From PRO6 sp035565775 (GTDB taxonomy: Bacteria; Pseudomonadota; Alphaproteobacteria; Rhizobiales; Xanthobacteraceae): a stretch of DNA of 64,000 bases. The notes beneath the pieces are model-generated. The model was not told where the DNA came from and searched no databases. It saw only the letters and a program-made list of their open reading frames with translations. The position numbers were made by a program, and so were the translations under genes. Each line of letters opens with the position of its first letter. The first letter of the stretch is position 1. Where the stretch lies: contig DATMRW010000021.1 of assembly GCA_035565775.1 (NCBI GenBank), positions 744,001 through 808,000 on the forward strand, written 5' to 3'. Below, piece after piece: positions 1 through 8,657 of the stretch.

Positions 1-1449
1 GCCGGACGCAGCAGCCACGGCATGGCGTCGCTCGCCGAAAAATGGCTGAGCCACAAGGCGCTGTCCTATTCGGCGCTGGTCGGCAGCGGCAAGAGCCAGC
101 AGCTCTTCGACCAGATCCCGGTCGAGCAGGCGAGCGAATACGCGTCCGAGCGCGCCGACATCACGCTGCGGCTGTGGCAGGTGCTCAAGCCCCGCCTGGT
201 CGCAGAGCGCATGATGACGGTCTACGAGACGCTGGAGCGCCCGCTGGTCGCGACGCTCGCGCGCATGGAGCGCCGCGGCATCTCGATCGACCGCCAGATG
301 CTGTCGCGCCTGTCCGGCGAGTTCGCCCAGATCGCCGCGCGCGTCGAGGCGGAAATCCAGACGCTTGCCGGCGAGCCGGTCAATCCGGGCAGCCCCAAGC
401 AGCTTGGCGACATCATGTTCGGCAAGATGCAGTTGCCCGGCGGCAGCAAGACCAAGACCGGCGCATGGTCGACCTCGGCACAACTGCTCGACGAGCTCGC
501 CGAAGCCGGCCACGAATTCCCGAAACGCATTCTGGAATGGCGGCAGGTCTCGAAGCTGAAGTCGACCTACACCGACGCGCTGCCGAACTTCGTCGATCCG
601 CAGACCCACCGCGTCCATACCCGCTACGCGCTCGCGGCCACCACCACCGGGCGGCTGTCGTCATCCGAGCCGAACCTGCAGAATATTCCGGTGCGCACCG
701 AGGATGGCCGCAAGATCCGCCGCGCTTTCGTCGCCTCCGAAGGCCACAAGCTGGTCTCCGCCGACTATTCGCAGATCGAACTGCGCCTCCTTGCCGAGAT
801 CGCCAACATCCCGGCGCTGCGCCAGGCATTCAAGGACAAGCTCGACATTCACGCGATGACGGCTTCGGAAATGTTCGGCGTGCCGATCGAAGGCATGCCC
901 GGCGAAGTGCGCCGGCGCGCCAAGGCGATCAACTTCGGCATCATCTACGGCATCTCGGCGTTCGGTCTGGCCAATCAACTCGGCATCCCGCGCGAGGAAG
1001 CCAGCGCCTACATCAAGAAGTATTTTGAGCGCTTCCCCGGCATCCGCACCTACATGGACGAGACGCGCGAACTCTGCCGCGCGCGCGGCTATGTCGAAAC
1101 GCTGTTCGGCCGCAAGTGTCACTATCCCGATATCAAGGCGAGCAATGCTTCGATCCGCTCCTTCAACGAGCGCGCCGCGATCAATGCGCGCCTGCAGGGC
1201 ACCGCGGCCGACATCATCCGCCGCGCCATGGTGCGCATGGACGATGCGCTGGCGGAAAACAAACTGTCGGCGCGGATGCTGCTTCAGGTTCACGACGAAC
1301 TGGTCTTCGAAGTGCCGGACGACGAGGTCGAGGCCACGCTGCCGGTGGTGCAGCAGGTGATGGAGAACGCGCCGTTCCCCGGCGTCGTGCTGTCGGTGCC
1401 GCTGCATGTCGATGCCCGTGCCGCCGACAACTGGGACGAGGCACACTGA
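1..1449 (+). CDS. polA: DNA polymerase I, C-terminal part (5' end outside window)
   Basis: Family A DNA polymerase for Okazaki-fragment maturation and repair synthesis. The frame is open from base 1, so the gene starts upstream; 482 residues are visible, covering the end of the 3'-5' exonuclease-like domain and the whole polymerase domain. Motif A DYSQIE starts at visible residue 255. The O-helix motif carries K308, F312 and Y316, with the same spacing as K758/F762/Y766 of E. coli. Motif C HDE is at 431-433. D255 and D432, the metal-binding aspartates, are 177 residues apart as in E. coli (D705/D882). The polymerase domain looks complete and active. The N-terminal 5' nuclease cannot be judged from this window. 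Confidence 0.97.
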   Translation, partial: AGRSSHGMASLAEKWLSHKALSYSALVGSGKSQQLFDQIPVEQASEYASERADITLRLWQVLKPRLVAERMMTVYETLERPLVATLARMERRGISIDRQMLSRLSGEFAQIAARVEAEIQTLAGEPVNPGSPKQLGDIMFGKMQLPGGSKTKTGAWSTSAQLLDELAEAGHEFPKRILEWRQVSKLKSTYTDALPNFVDPQTHRVHTRYALAATTTGRLSSSEPNLQNIPVRTEDGRKIRRAFVASEGHKLVSADYSQIELRLLAEIANIPALRQAFKDKLDIHAMTASEMFGVPIEGMPGEVRRRAKAINFGIIYGISAFGLANQLGIPREEASAYIKKYFERFPGIRTYMDETRELCRARGYVETLFGRKCHYPDIKASNASIRSFNERAAINARLQGTAADIIRRAMVRMDDALAENKLSARMLLQVHDELVFEVPDDEVEATLPVVQQVMENAPFPGVVLSVPLHVDARAADNWDEAH

Positions 1450-1624
1450 TCGCCACCCACTGCATCGCGTCCGGGGCCTTCGGGAACCTCGGCAACTCGC
1501 CGCGATTAGGAAAGGGACCATCCGCAGATTAGCAAACCCACCGCGCAAGACGACGGCTCTTCAACCTCTCGCTGGACTTGCCTCGGCCACACTGCGACGA
1601 TCTGATGAAAGGGCAATACCGATC

Positions 1625-2989
1625 ATGAGCAACGCGTTCGTTTCCGACCTTCTGGCATCCATCACAGAACGTGGCCGGGCGCTGCTGCGGATCCCCCCTG
1701 CACCGATCGAGCCGGAGAAACGGGCTGCGAACCTCCTTGAGCTGTGCGAAAATCTCATGGCCGGCCATGGCGAAGCGTCTGGCACGGCCACGGCGCGCGC
1801 CGCGCTCGACCGTTACTACGATCTCGACGAGGCGGGCCGCGTCACCTTCTTCAAGGCGCTCGCGGAGGATTTCGGACCGATCCGCAGCCGCCTCGAGGAA
1901 GCCATCGACGCCTGGCGCAAGGACCCGACCCACAACGACGCCGGCGATCTGCACCTTGCCTCCGAGCCGCGCCGGCAGGAACTCTTCCGCCTGTTCAACC
2001 GCGCACCCGGCGGTACCGGCGATCTCGTGCAGATGCGCGCCGACCTGCTCGCGCTGGTGCGCAAGCATCCCGAAATTGCCGTGGTCGATCGCGACCTCGT
2101 CCACCTGTTTGGTTCATGGTTCAATCGGGGGTTTCTCGTGCTGCGCCGAATCGATTGGTCGACACCCGCCAATATTCTGGAAAAGGTGATCCGTTATGAG
2201 GCGGTGCACGAGATTCACGACTGGGACGATTTGCGCCGCCGCATCGATCCGGTCGATCGGCGCTGCTACGCCTTCTTCCACCCGGCGCTCACCGACGAGC
2301 CGCTGATTTTCGTCGAGGTGGCGCTGACGGAAACGATCCCGTCGGCAATCGCGCCGTTGCTGGCGAAGGAACGCGAGCCGGTGCCGATCAACCGCGCCCG
2401 CACCGCCGTGTTCTATTCGATCTCCAACTGCCAGCGCGGCCTTGCCCGCATTTCCTTCGGCAATTTTCTGATCAAGCAGGTGGTCGAGGAGCTGCGCCGC
2501 GAACTGCCGAAGCTCGATACATTCGTGACGCTGTCGCCGGTGCCGGGTTTCATGGCGTGGCTGAAAGGCACGCCGGTCGAGGATCTGCCGCTCGCCGAGG
2601 AAGACCGCCCGCTGATCGATCTGCTCGACACGCCGCAATGGATCGACGATCCCGAGCAGGTTGGTCGCATGCGCGCCGTCTTCGAGCCGGTCGTCGCGCA
2701 TTACTTTCTCAAGGCCAAGACCGCGCAAGGGCTGCCGGTCGATCCGGTGGCGCGCTTCCATCTCGGCAATGGCGCACGGCTGGAGCGGGTCGGCTGGCTC
2801 GGCGATCGCTCGACCAAGGGCCTGCGCGAATCCGGCGGCGTCATGGTCAACTATCTCTATGATCTCGACGACATCGAGAAGAACCATGAAGCCTTCGCCA
2901 ATCAGGGCGAGGTCGCGGTGTCGAATGCCGTCAGGCGGCTGATGAAGACCGAAGGCCGCCGCTATCTGCCGATCGGCCTCGGCGGCTGA
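1625..2989 (+). CDS. Malonyl-CoA decarboxylase
   Basis: Predicted 454-residue MatA/MLYCD-family enzyme that converts malonyl-CoA to acetyl-CoA and CO2. It has the helical N-terminal part and the GNAT-like catalytic C-terminal part. Ser304 lies in a TLSPVPGF motif and His379 in FHLGNGA, matching the Ser-His pair of the human enzyme (SLSP.PGF and FHL.NGA). A longer in-frame start exists at 1406 inside polA, but the ATG at 1625 begins the family-typical sequence, so I use it. The gene stands alone downstream of polA and converges on the epimerase with only 13 bp between the stops. No mat transporter or malonyl-CoA synthetase lies next to it, so a general role in malonyl-CoA turnover is inferred. 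Confidence 0.92.
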   Translation: MSNAFVSDLLASITERGRALLRIPPAPIEPEKRAANLLELCENLMAGHGEASGTATARAALDRYYDLDEAGRVTFFKALAEDFGPIRSRLEEAIDAWRKDPTHNDAGDLHLASEPRRQELFRLFNRAPGGTGDLVQMRADLLALVRKHPEIAVVDRDLVHLFGSWFNRGFLVLRRIDWSTPANILEKVIRYEAVHEIHDWDDLRRRIDPVDRRCYAFFHPALTDEPLIFVEVALTETIPSAIAPLLAKEREPVPINRARTAVFYSISNCQRGLARISFGNFLIKQVVEELRRELPKLDTFVTLSPVPGFMAWLKGTPVEDLPLAEEDRPLIDLLDTPQWIDDPEQVGRMRAVFEPVVAHYFLKAKTAQGLPVDPVARFHLGNGARLERVGWLGDRSTKGLRESGGVMVNYLYDLDDIEKNHEAFANQGEVAVSNAVRRLMKTEGRRYLPIGLGG

Positions 2990-3002
2990 CGAACGCCGCC
3001 GG

Positions 3003-3875
3003 CTACGGCCCCTCGCCGGCCGCGCGCAGCGCACGCAGGCCATGGCGATAGGTCGGATATTCGAGCTTTACGCCAAGCTCGCTGTGCAGAAGCGTGCTTT
3101 TGACCCGCTTGCACTCGTCATAGAACGAGCGCCCCATCGGCGAGAGTTTGGCATCCTCAAACGCGACCTCCGGCGGCGGCGGCCCGCCGCACAGCCCCGC
3201 CGCGAACGTCACGACATCCTGTGGCGGCGCCGGCTCGTCATCGCTGACATTGTAGATCGCGCCGGCGCGCGGATGCGCCATCGAGGCACACACGACCTGC
3301 GCGATGTCGTCGACGTGGACGCGGTTGAACACCTGGCCCGGCCTGACGATGCGCCGCGCAGTCCCCGCCGCCAGCTGCGCGAGGGCATTGCGGCCCGGCC
3401 CGTAGATCCCCGCGAGGCGGAAAATCTGCACCGGCAGGTGATCGCGCTCCCCGAAGGCCAGCCAATCCTGCTCGACCTGCCAGCGGACCTTGGAGCGCGG
3501 CTCGATGGGGGCGGGCGGCGTCGTCTCGTCGACCCAGTCGCCGTTGCGGTCGCCATAGACGCCGACGGTCGAGAGATAGCCGAGCCAGCGCAGCTTTGGC
3601 GCGGCTGCCAGCGCATCGCCAAAAATACGCAGCACCTCGTCGCCCGTCTCCGAAGGCGGGATGGAAACCAGCACCGCTTCGCAGCCCGCAATGTCCCCGA
3701 AAATCGCGTGGTCATGATGCTCGGGCGAAAACAAGCGCGTCAGGATGCCCTCGTTCGACAGCCGCTCCGCCTTCACGGCGGTACGCACTGTCGCCACGAC
3801 GGTGCCGCCCGCCGCGAGACGCCGCCGCGCGATAGCTTCGGACGCATAGCCGAGCCCAAAAATCAGCAGCCTCAT
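3003..3875 (-). CDS. NAD-dependent epimerase/dehydratase family protein (YeeZ-like)
   Basis: Predicted 290-residue extended-SDR-like protein. The N-terminus MRLLIFGLGYASEAIA is a Rossmann nucleotide-binding loop (G-L-G-Y-A-S). The middle contains STVGVYGD and FRLAGIYGPGRN, typical of the sugar-nucleotide epimerase superfamily, followed by a VHVDDIA segment. The start at 3875 is chosen because the longer frame upstream (to 4013) adds sequence without family character. The family resembles E. coli YeeZ; the substrate is not established. It converges on malonyl-CoA decarboxylase, and its upstream neighbour is the initiator tRNA on the same strand with a terminator between, so it is probably transcribed separately. 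Confidence 0.8.
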   Translation of the reverse strand: MRLLIFGLGYASEAIARRRLAAGGTVVATVRTAVKAERLSNEGILTRLFSPEHHDHAIFGDIAGCEAVLVSIPPSETGDEVLRIFGDALAAAPKLRWLGYLSTVGVYGDRNGDWVDETTPPAPIEPRSKVRWQVEQDWLAFGERDHLPVQIFRLAGIYGPGRNALAQLAAGTARRIVRPGQVFNRVHVDDIAQVVCASMAHPRAGAIYNVSDDEPAPPQDVVTFAAGLCGGPPPPEVAFEDAKLSPMGRSFYDECKRVKSTLLHSELGVKLEYPTYRHGLRALRAAGEGP

Positions 3876-4010
3876 CGCCTCACCATTGCGGCAGCAGATT
3901 CTCGCCGCCTCCCGCGCGGCACCGCATGACTTTAGGCGATGTAACGGATCGGGCAAACCGTCCCGGCAAGGGCCGCGACGCGAGCCGCCGGCTGGCTGCA
4001 AGTGCAGCGC

Positions 4011-4045
4011 CAAAACAAAAGAAGCGCCCCAAGGGGCGCTTCTTT
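4011..4045 (-). terminator. Intrinsic terminator downstream of tRNA-fMet
   Basis: Perfect 10-bp inverted repeat GAAGCGCCCC / GGGGCGCTTC (4021-4030 and 4033-4042) with a 2-nt centre. Read on the minus strand, the stem is followed by TTTTGTTTTG. It lies 15 bp beyond the tRNA 3' end, in the right orientation to end the tRNA transcript before the epimerase gene. Confidence 0.85.
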
Positions 4046-4059
4046 CAGATCCGGTAATT

Positions 4060-4136
<77 letters not shown>

Positions 4137-4405
4137 ATAATCCGTGCTGCCTTCCGAAGGGTACTTTTTGCGGCCGACGTTCCGAGTGCGGTATACGTCG
4201 AGTTGCCTGCTCAAAATGCTTCCTGAGAAGACGACCGCGGCCGAAGCCGGCGGCGCGAGCGGTATGTACCAATGTAAGGTGCGTTTGGAAAGCCCTAACC
4301 GTCATATTTTCCATAATATCTTGGAACATTCGGCTTTTCCCCGGAAACCGTCGCGAAACCTCCTCCAGAACCGCCAGTTCGGCGCAAAAACCGCCCGAAA
4401 AACGG
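4137..4405. other. Intergenic region between tRNA-fMet and SDR gene
   Basis: About 270 bp without a supportable gene. It must hold the tRNA promoter on the minus strand, but I do not see a convincing -35/-10 pair. The short frames crossing it have no family character. Confidence 0.6.
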
Positions 4406-5167
4406 CTAGTTCAACAAAAACCCGCCATCCACAGTGATGGTGCTGCCGGTCATATAGGCGGAGGCTTTCGACGCGAGCAGGAGAATCGCTCCGTCGAGAT
4501 CGGATTCCTGGCCGACCCGGCGCTGCGGAATTTTTTTGGTGAGTCGCTCCCCGGCCGGCGTCAGCCAGAAATCGCGATTGATATCGGTATCGATATAGCC
4601 GGGCGCCAGCGCATTGACGCGGATGCCGTTCGGCGCAAGTTCGAGCGCGAGCGCCCGGGTTGCCTGAATGATGCCGGCCTTCGAGATGGCGTAGGGTGAC
4701 ACCGCCTTCAGCACGCCAAGACCGAGCACGGACGCAATGTTGACGACGTTGCCGCCCTGCCCGCGCGCGATCATCCGCCGCGCGACCTCGGTCGCCGCGA
4801 AATAGGCCCCCTTGAGGTTGGCGCCGATCACCGCGTCCCAATCGGCCTCGGTCTGGGCGATGGCCAGTTTTTCGATGGCGATGCCGGCATTGTTGATCAG
4901 CACGGTGACCGGACCGGCCTTCTGTTCGGCGGCGTCGAGCGCAGCCGCGATCGAGGCAGTGTCGGTGACGTCCATCTGCACGGCGACCGCGCGGCCCCCG
5001 GCTTCGCAAATTTCGGCCTCGAGCGCCTGCAACTTGCCGATCTGCCGTGCCGCGAGAACGACGCTGGCCCCGCGCCCCGCAAGCAGGCGCGCGAACTGGC
5101 GCCCCAGCCCCTGCGAAGCCCCGGTGATGAGAATCACCTCTTCGCGAATGTCGAACAGATCAGTCAT
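4406..5167 (-). CDS. SDR family oxidoreductase (classical, 3-oxoacyl reductase-like)
   Basis: Predicted 253-residue classical short-chain dehydrogenase. The cofactor loop TGASQGLG is at residues 15-22, NNAG at 92-95, and the catalytic Ser146 and Tyr159-x3-Lys163 (YAISK) are all present. The C-terminus has the usual ITVDGG. The start ATG at 5167 follows a GGGAG Shine-Dalgarno; a longer frame to 5197 lacks support. It is divergent from the catabolic run that starts at 5352, with 184 bp between, so the two may share a control region. Substrate unknown: family members reduce 3-oxoacyl groups, sugars or steroids. Confidence 0.88.
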   Translation of the reverse strand: MTDLFDIREEVILITGASQGLGRQFARLLAGRGASVVLAARQIGKLQALEAEICEAGGRAVAVQMDVTDTASIAAALDAAEQKAGPVTVLINNAGIAIEKLAIAQTEADWDAVIGANLKGAYFAATEVARRMIARGQGGNVVNIASVLGLGVLKAVSPYAISKAGIIQATRALALELAPNGIRVNALAPGYIDTDINRDFWLTPAGERLTKKIPQRRVGQESDLDGAILLLASKASAYMTGSTITVDGGFLLN

Positions 5168-5351
5168 TGGCGTCTCCCTGTCGTTTCTCAATTGCATTGC
5201 TCAACGGCTTATCACGAGAGCCAAGCTTGGCTACAGTTCGATCCGGCCGTGACGAGCGCGCGCCCTGGTGAGCGGAGCATCCACCTCCGCCATCGCAAAA
5301 GCGGCGGCGCCTCGCAGGGCCGACACAACAAGAAACGTTTGGAGAAACGCT

Positions 5352-6134
5352 ATGGATCTGGGAATTTCGGGGCGTCGCGCGCTGGTTTGCGCCGCCAGCA
5401 GGGGTCTTGGCCGCGCCTGCGCGGCCGCGCTTGCCGCCGAGGGCGTGCATGTCACGATCACCGGACGCCGCGCGGATGTGCTGGCGCAGACCGCCGCAGA
5501 ATTTCGCAAGGCCTATCCGGATGTCGAGATCATCGAAGTCGCCGGCGACATCACCACGCCCGAGGGTCGCGAAGCCGCGCTCAAGGCATGCCCGGCACCG
5601 GACATCTTGATCAACAATGCCGGCGGGCCGCCGCCCGGCGACTTCCGCAACTGGACGCGCGATGACTGGATCAAGGCGATCGACGCCAACATGCTGACGC
5701 CGATCGAACTGATCAAGGCGACCGTGGACGGCATGATCGACCGCAGGTTCGGCCGTATCGTCAACATCACCTCATCCGCCGTGAAGGCACCGATCGACGT
5801 CTTGGGGCTGTCCAACGGCGCGCGCTCCGGCCTGACCGGCTTCGTCGCCGGCCTCGCCCGCAAGACCGTCAAAGCCAACGTCACCATCAATGCGCTGCTG
5901 CCGGGGCCGTTCGATACCGACCGCCTACAGGCCATCGCCGAAGGCACGGCCAAAGCGTCCGGCCATTCGGTGGACGATGTCCGCAAGGCGCGGATGGCCG
6001 AGAATCCGGCCGGCCGCTTCGGCACCCCGGAAGAGTTCGGCTATGCCTGCGCGTTCCTGTGCGGGGCCAAGGCCGGCTACATCACGGGCCAGAACCTGCT
6101 GCTCGACGGCGGGGCCTTCCCCGGCACGATGTAG
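5352..6134 (+). CDS. SDR family protein lacking the catalytic Tyr/Lys pair
   Basis: Predicted 260-residue SDR fold protein. The nucleotide loop CAASRGLGRA (13-22) and NNAGG (89-93) are intact. At the catalytic site, Ser141 is kept but the positions of Tyr and Lys are Ser154 and Arg158 (SNGAR), so the proton-relay pair is missing. A subgroup of 3-oxoacyl-reductase-like SDRs shares this SN..R pattern, so it is probably a family trait rather than a mutation. The start at 5352 follows GGAGAAA; the frame is open further upstream to 5268. It begins a plus-strand run with MBL, FAH-family and GST genes. The reaction, if any, cannot be named. Confidence 0.85.
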   Translation: MDLGISGRRALVCAASRGLGRACAAALAAEGVHVTITGRRADVLAQTAAEFRKAYPDVEIIEVAGDITTPEGREAALKACPAPDILINNAGGPPPGDFRNWTRDDWIKAIDANMLTPIELIKATVDGMIDRRFGRIVNITSSAVKAPIDVLGLSNGARSGLTGFVAGLARKTVKANVTINALLPGPFDTDRLQAIAEGTAKASGHSVDDVRKARMAENPAGRFGTPEEFGYACAFLCGAKAGYITGQNLLLDGGAFPGTM

Positions 6135-6184
6135 GCTGCGCCGCACACACCCGAACTCTCACATCACGCTGGCTGCAAAGGCGA

Positions 6185-7048
6185 ATGCGCATGGAATGGC
6201 GAATCGGCAAGGTCAGGATCATCAAGGTCGTCGAGATCGAGACCATCGGCGGCACGCGGTTCATCCTGCCGCAGGCATCGCCCGAAGCGATCCAGAAGCT
6301 GCCATGGCTGACACCGCATTTCGCCACCCCCGAGGGGCGTCTCAAAATGTCGATCCACGCGCTCGTCATCGAGACGCCCACGCGGCGGATCGTGGTCGAT
6401 ACCGGCCTCGGCAACGACAAGACCGGGCGCAGCGTGCCGGTCTGGAACCAGCGCGACACGCCGTTTCTCGACTATCTGACGGCTGCCGGCTATCCGCCCG
6501 AAATGATCGATACCGTGATCTGCACCCATCTGCACGTCGACCATGTCGGCTGGAACACGCGCCTGCACGACGGGCGCTGGGTGCCGACCTTTCCGAACGC
6601 CCGCTACATCTTCAACAGGGCCGAGTTCGAGCACTGGAGCACGCACCGCGACGATCCGGAGCATCCGCCCGCGCCCTTCGATGATTCGGTGCAGCCGATA
6701 ACGGCCGCCGGACTGGCCGACCTCGTTCCGGGCGACTTTCAGTTCAGCGACGAGATCGGCCTCATGCCGACGCCCGGCCATAGCCCCGGGCACATGAGCG
6801 TCCACATTCGGTCCGGCGGCGAGGAAGGCGTGCTGCTTGGCGACGTTGCCCACCACCCCTGCCAGATGGCGCATCTTCACTGGGCCTCGACCGCGGATTT
6901 CGACCCGCAGCAATCCACGGCTACGCGGCGAGAGCTGTTCTCGCGCCTCGCCGGCACCGGCACGCTGGTGATCGGCGGCCACTTCGACGCCGGCCTGATC
7001 CGGCGCGAGGGCGACGCTTTCGCATTCACACAGGTTCCTCCGGTTTGA
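6185..7048 (+). CDS. MBL-fold metallo-hydrolase (lactonase-like)
   Basis: Predicted 287-residue metallo-beta-lactamase-fold hydrolase. The zinc motif H115-L-H117-V-D119-H120 is followed by a second histidine in PTPGHSPGHMS, an aspartate in LLGDVAHH and a histidine in GGHFDAG, giving the full binuclear ligand set. The overall pattern resembles AHL-lactonase and related lactonases. There are two starts, ATG 6185 and ATG 6191, and AAAGG at 6176-6180 fits either. It is the second gene of the run, 50 bp after the SDR and 83 bp before the FAH-family gene, so a lactone or ester intermediate of the same pathway is a reasonable inference. Confidence 0.85.
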   Translation: MRMEWRIGKVRIIKVVEIETIGGTRFILPQASPEAIQKLPWLTPHFATPEGRLKMSIHALVIETPTRRIVVDTGLGNDKTGRSVPVWNQRDTPFLDYLTAAGYPPEMIDTVICTHLHVDHVGWNTRLHDGRWVPTFPNARYIFNRAEFEHWSTHRDDPEHPPAPFDDSVQPITAAGLADLVPGDFQFSDEIGLMPTPGHSPGHMSVHIRSGGEEGVLLGDVAHHPCQMAHLHWASTADFDPQQSTATRRELFSRLAGTGTLVIGGHFDAGLIRREGDAFAFTQVPPV

Positions 7049-7131
7049 GCGGTGCGGCCCTGCTCTGTCCCCAGTTGAATTAGCTCCCAACCTGTTCCAA
7101 ACAGGCATCAGCAAACAGGAGGAATTTTGCT

Positions 7132-7974
7132 ATGAAGCTTATTCGTTTTGGCGCGGTTGGCAGCGAAAAGCCGGGAATCGTTGATGGATCGGGCGGCATC
7201 CGCGATCTATCGGCCCATATTTCCGACTGGAACGGCAGCACGCTCACGCCTGCAAGCCTCGCCAAGATCAAGGCGATCGATCCGGCATCCCTGCCGCTGG
7301 TCAACGGTTCGCCGCGAATCGGCTCCCCTGTCGGCGGCCTGCCGAAGTTCATCGCGATCGGCCTGAACTACGCCGATCACGCCGAAGAAGCCGGCATGCC
7401 GATTCCGGCGGAGCCGATCGTCTTCATCAAGGCCAATAACAGCCTCTGCGGCCCGAACGATGATGTGGAAAAGCCGCGCGGCTCGACCAAGCTCGACTGG
7501 GAAGTCGAACTCGCCATCATCATCGGCACCCGAGCCAAGTACGTCACCGAGGCCGACGCCCTCAACCACGTCGCCGGCTACGCGGTCTGCAACGACGTCT
7601 CGGAGCGAGCCTACCAACTCGAGCGCCTCGGCCAGTGGACCAAGGGCAAGTCGCACGACACCTTCGGCCCGGTTGGCCCGTGGCTCGTGACCGCGGACGA
7701 AATCAAGGATCCGCACAACCTGTCGATGTGGCTCGACGTCAACGGCAAGCGCTGCCAGACCGGCTCGACCTCGACGATGATCTTCAACGTGCCGAAGATC
7801 ATTTCCTACCTGTCGGAAATCATGACCCTGGAGCCGGGCGACATCATCACCACCGGCACTCCTCCGGGCGTCGGCATGGGCATGAAGCCGCCGCAGTTCC
7901 TGAGCGTCGGCGACGTCATGACCCTCGGCATCGAAGGCCTTGGCGAGCAGCGGCAGGTCGTCGTCGCCGCCTGA
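7132..7974 (+). CDS. Fumarylacetoacetate hydrolase family protein
   Basis: Predicted 280-residue FAH-family protein with a short N-terminal domain and the catalytic domain from about residue 70. Divalent metal ligands are visible as E124 and E126 (DWEVELA) and D155 (CNDVSER). GTPPGVGMG and LEPGDIITTGTP are classic family signatures. The ATG at 7132 follows a strong AGGAGG-type site. Family members cleave C-C bonds in acylpyruvates or dioic acids, or act as oxaloacetate decarboxylases or 2,4-diketo-3-deoxy-sugar hydrolases; the exact substrate cannot be read from sequence. It is closely followed by a GST gene, a pairing also seen in aromatic ring degradation. Confidence 0.92.
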   Translation: MKLIRFGAVGSEKPGIVDGSGGIRDLSAHISDWNGSTLTPASLAKIKAIDPASLPLVNGSPRIGSPVGGLPKFIAIGLNYADHAEEAGMPIPAEPIVFIKANNSLCGPNDDVEKPRGSTKLDWEVELAIIIGTRAKYVTEADALNHVAGYAVCNDVSERAYQLERLGQWTKGKSHDTFGPVGPWLVTADEIKDPHNLSMWLDVNGKRCQTGSTSTMIFNVPKIISYLSEIMTLEPGDIITTGTPPGVGMGMKPPQFLSVGDVMTLGIEGLGEQRQVVVAA

Positions 7975-8017
7975 TCCCGATCCACAAAAAACCAACCGCG
8001 CAACTGGAGGAAACGAC

Positions 8018-8638
8018 GTGAAACTGACCTACTCTCCCGCTTCACCATTTGCGCGGAAGGTTCGCATCGCCGCGATCGAACTCGGTCTGATCGATCAGAT
8101 CGAGTTCGTTCCGACCACTGCCTCGCCGGGCCAGCTCAAGCCCGACTATTCGCGCGACATCAACCCGCTGCGCAAGCTGCCGGTGCTGATCCTCGACGAC
8201 GGCTCGACGATTCTCGATTCGCTGGTCATCGTCGAATATCTCGATGCGGTGACCGGCGGCGGCAGGCTGATCCCGGCGTCGGGACCCGACCGCTGGCGCG
8301 TCAAGACCGAACACTCCATCATCCAGGGCATGCTCGATGCCATGCTGCTGTGCCGCTACGAGAAGCTGCTGCGGCCGGAGCAGTATCGCTGGCAGACCTG
8401 GCTCGACGACCAGTGGGAGCGCGCCTGGCAGGGCATGGCGTGGTTCGAGGCGCGGCCGGAAACGTTTGAGCAGGGTAGCCTCAACATCACGCAGATCGGC
8501 CTCGCCTGCGTGCTTGGCTATGCCGATTTCCGCTTTCCCGATTGCGGCTGGCGCGATGCCTATCCGCGGCTGCACGCCTTCAACGAAAAGATGATGCAGC
8601 GCGAGTCTGTGAAAATCTCCGTCCCGCCGCCGGCCTGA
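8018..8638 (+). CDS. Glutathione S-transferase family protein
   Basis: Predicted 206-residue GST. The N-terminal thioredoxin-like domain starts VKLTYSPASPFARKVRIAA, with Ser at the usual catalytic position, and contains the cis-proline segment LRKLPVLILDDG and LDSLVIVEYLD. The all-helical C-terminal domain follows. The start is GTG at 8018, set by GGAGGAAAC just upstream; no ATG fits. It is the last gene of the SDR/MBL/FAH/GST run and converges on the DNA ligase with a 19-bp gap. A maleylacetoacetate-isomerase-like or detoxifying role is possible but unproven. Confidence 0.88.
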   Translation: MKLTYSPASPFARKVRIAAIELGLIDQIEFVPTTASPGQLKPDYSRDINPLRKLPVLILDDGSTILDSLVIVEYLDAVTGGGRLIPASGPDRWRVKTEHSIIQGMLDAMLLCRYEKLLRPEQYRWQTWLDDQWERAWQGMAWFEARPETFEQGSLNITQIGLACVLGYADFRFPDCGWRDAYPRLHAFNEKMMQRESVKISVPPPA

Positions 8639-8657
8639 CTGCCTCGGCCGCCCGCGA

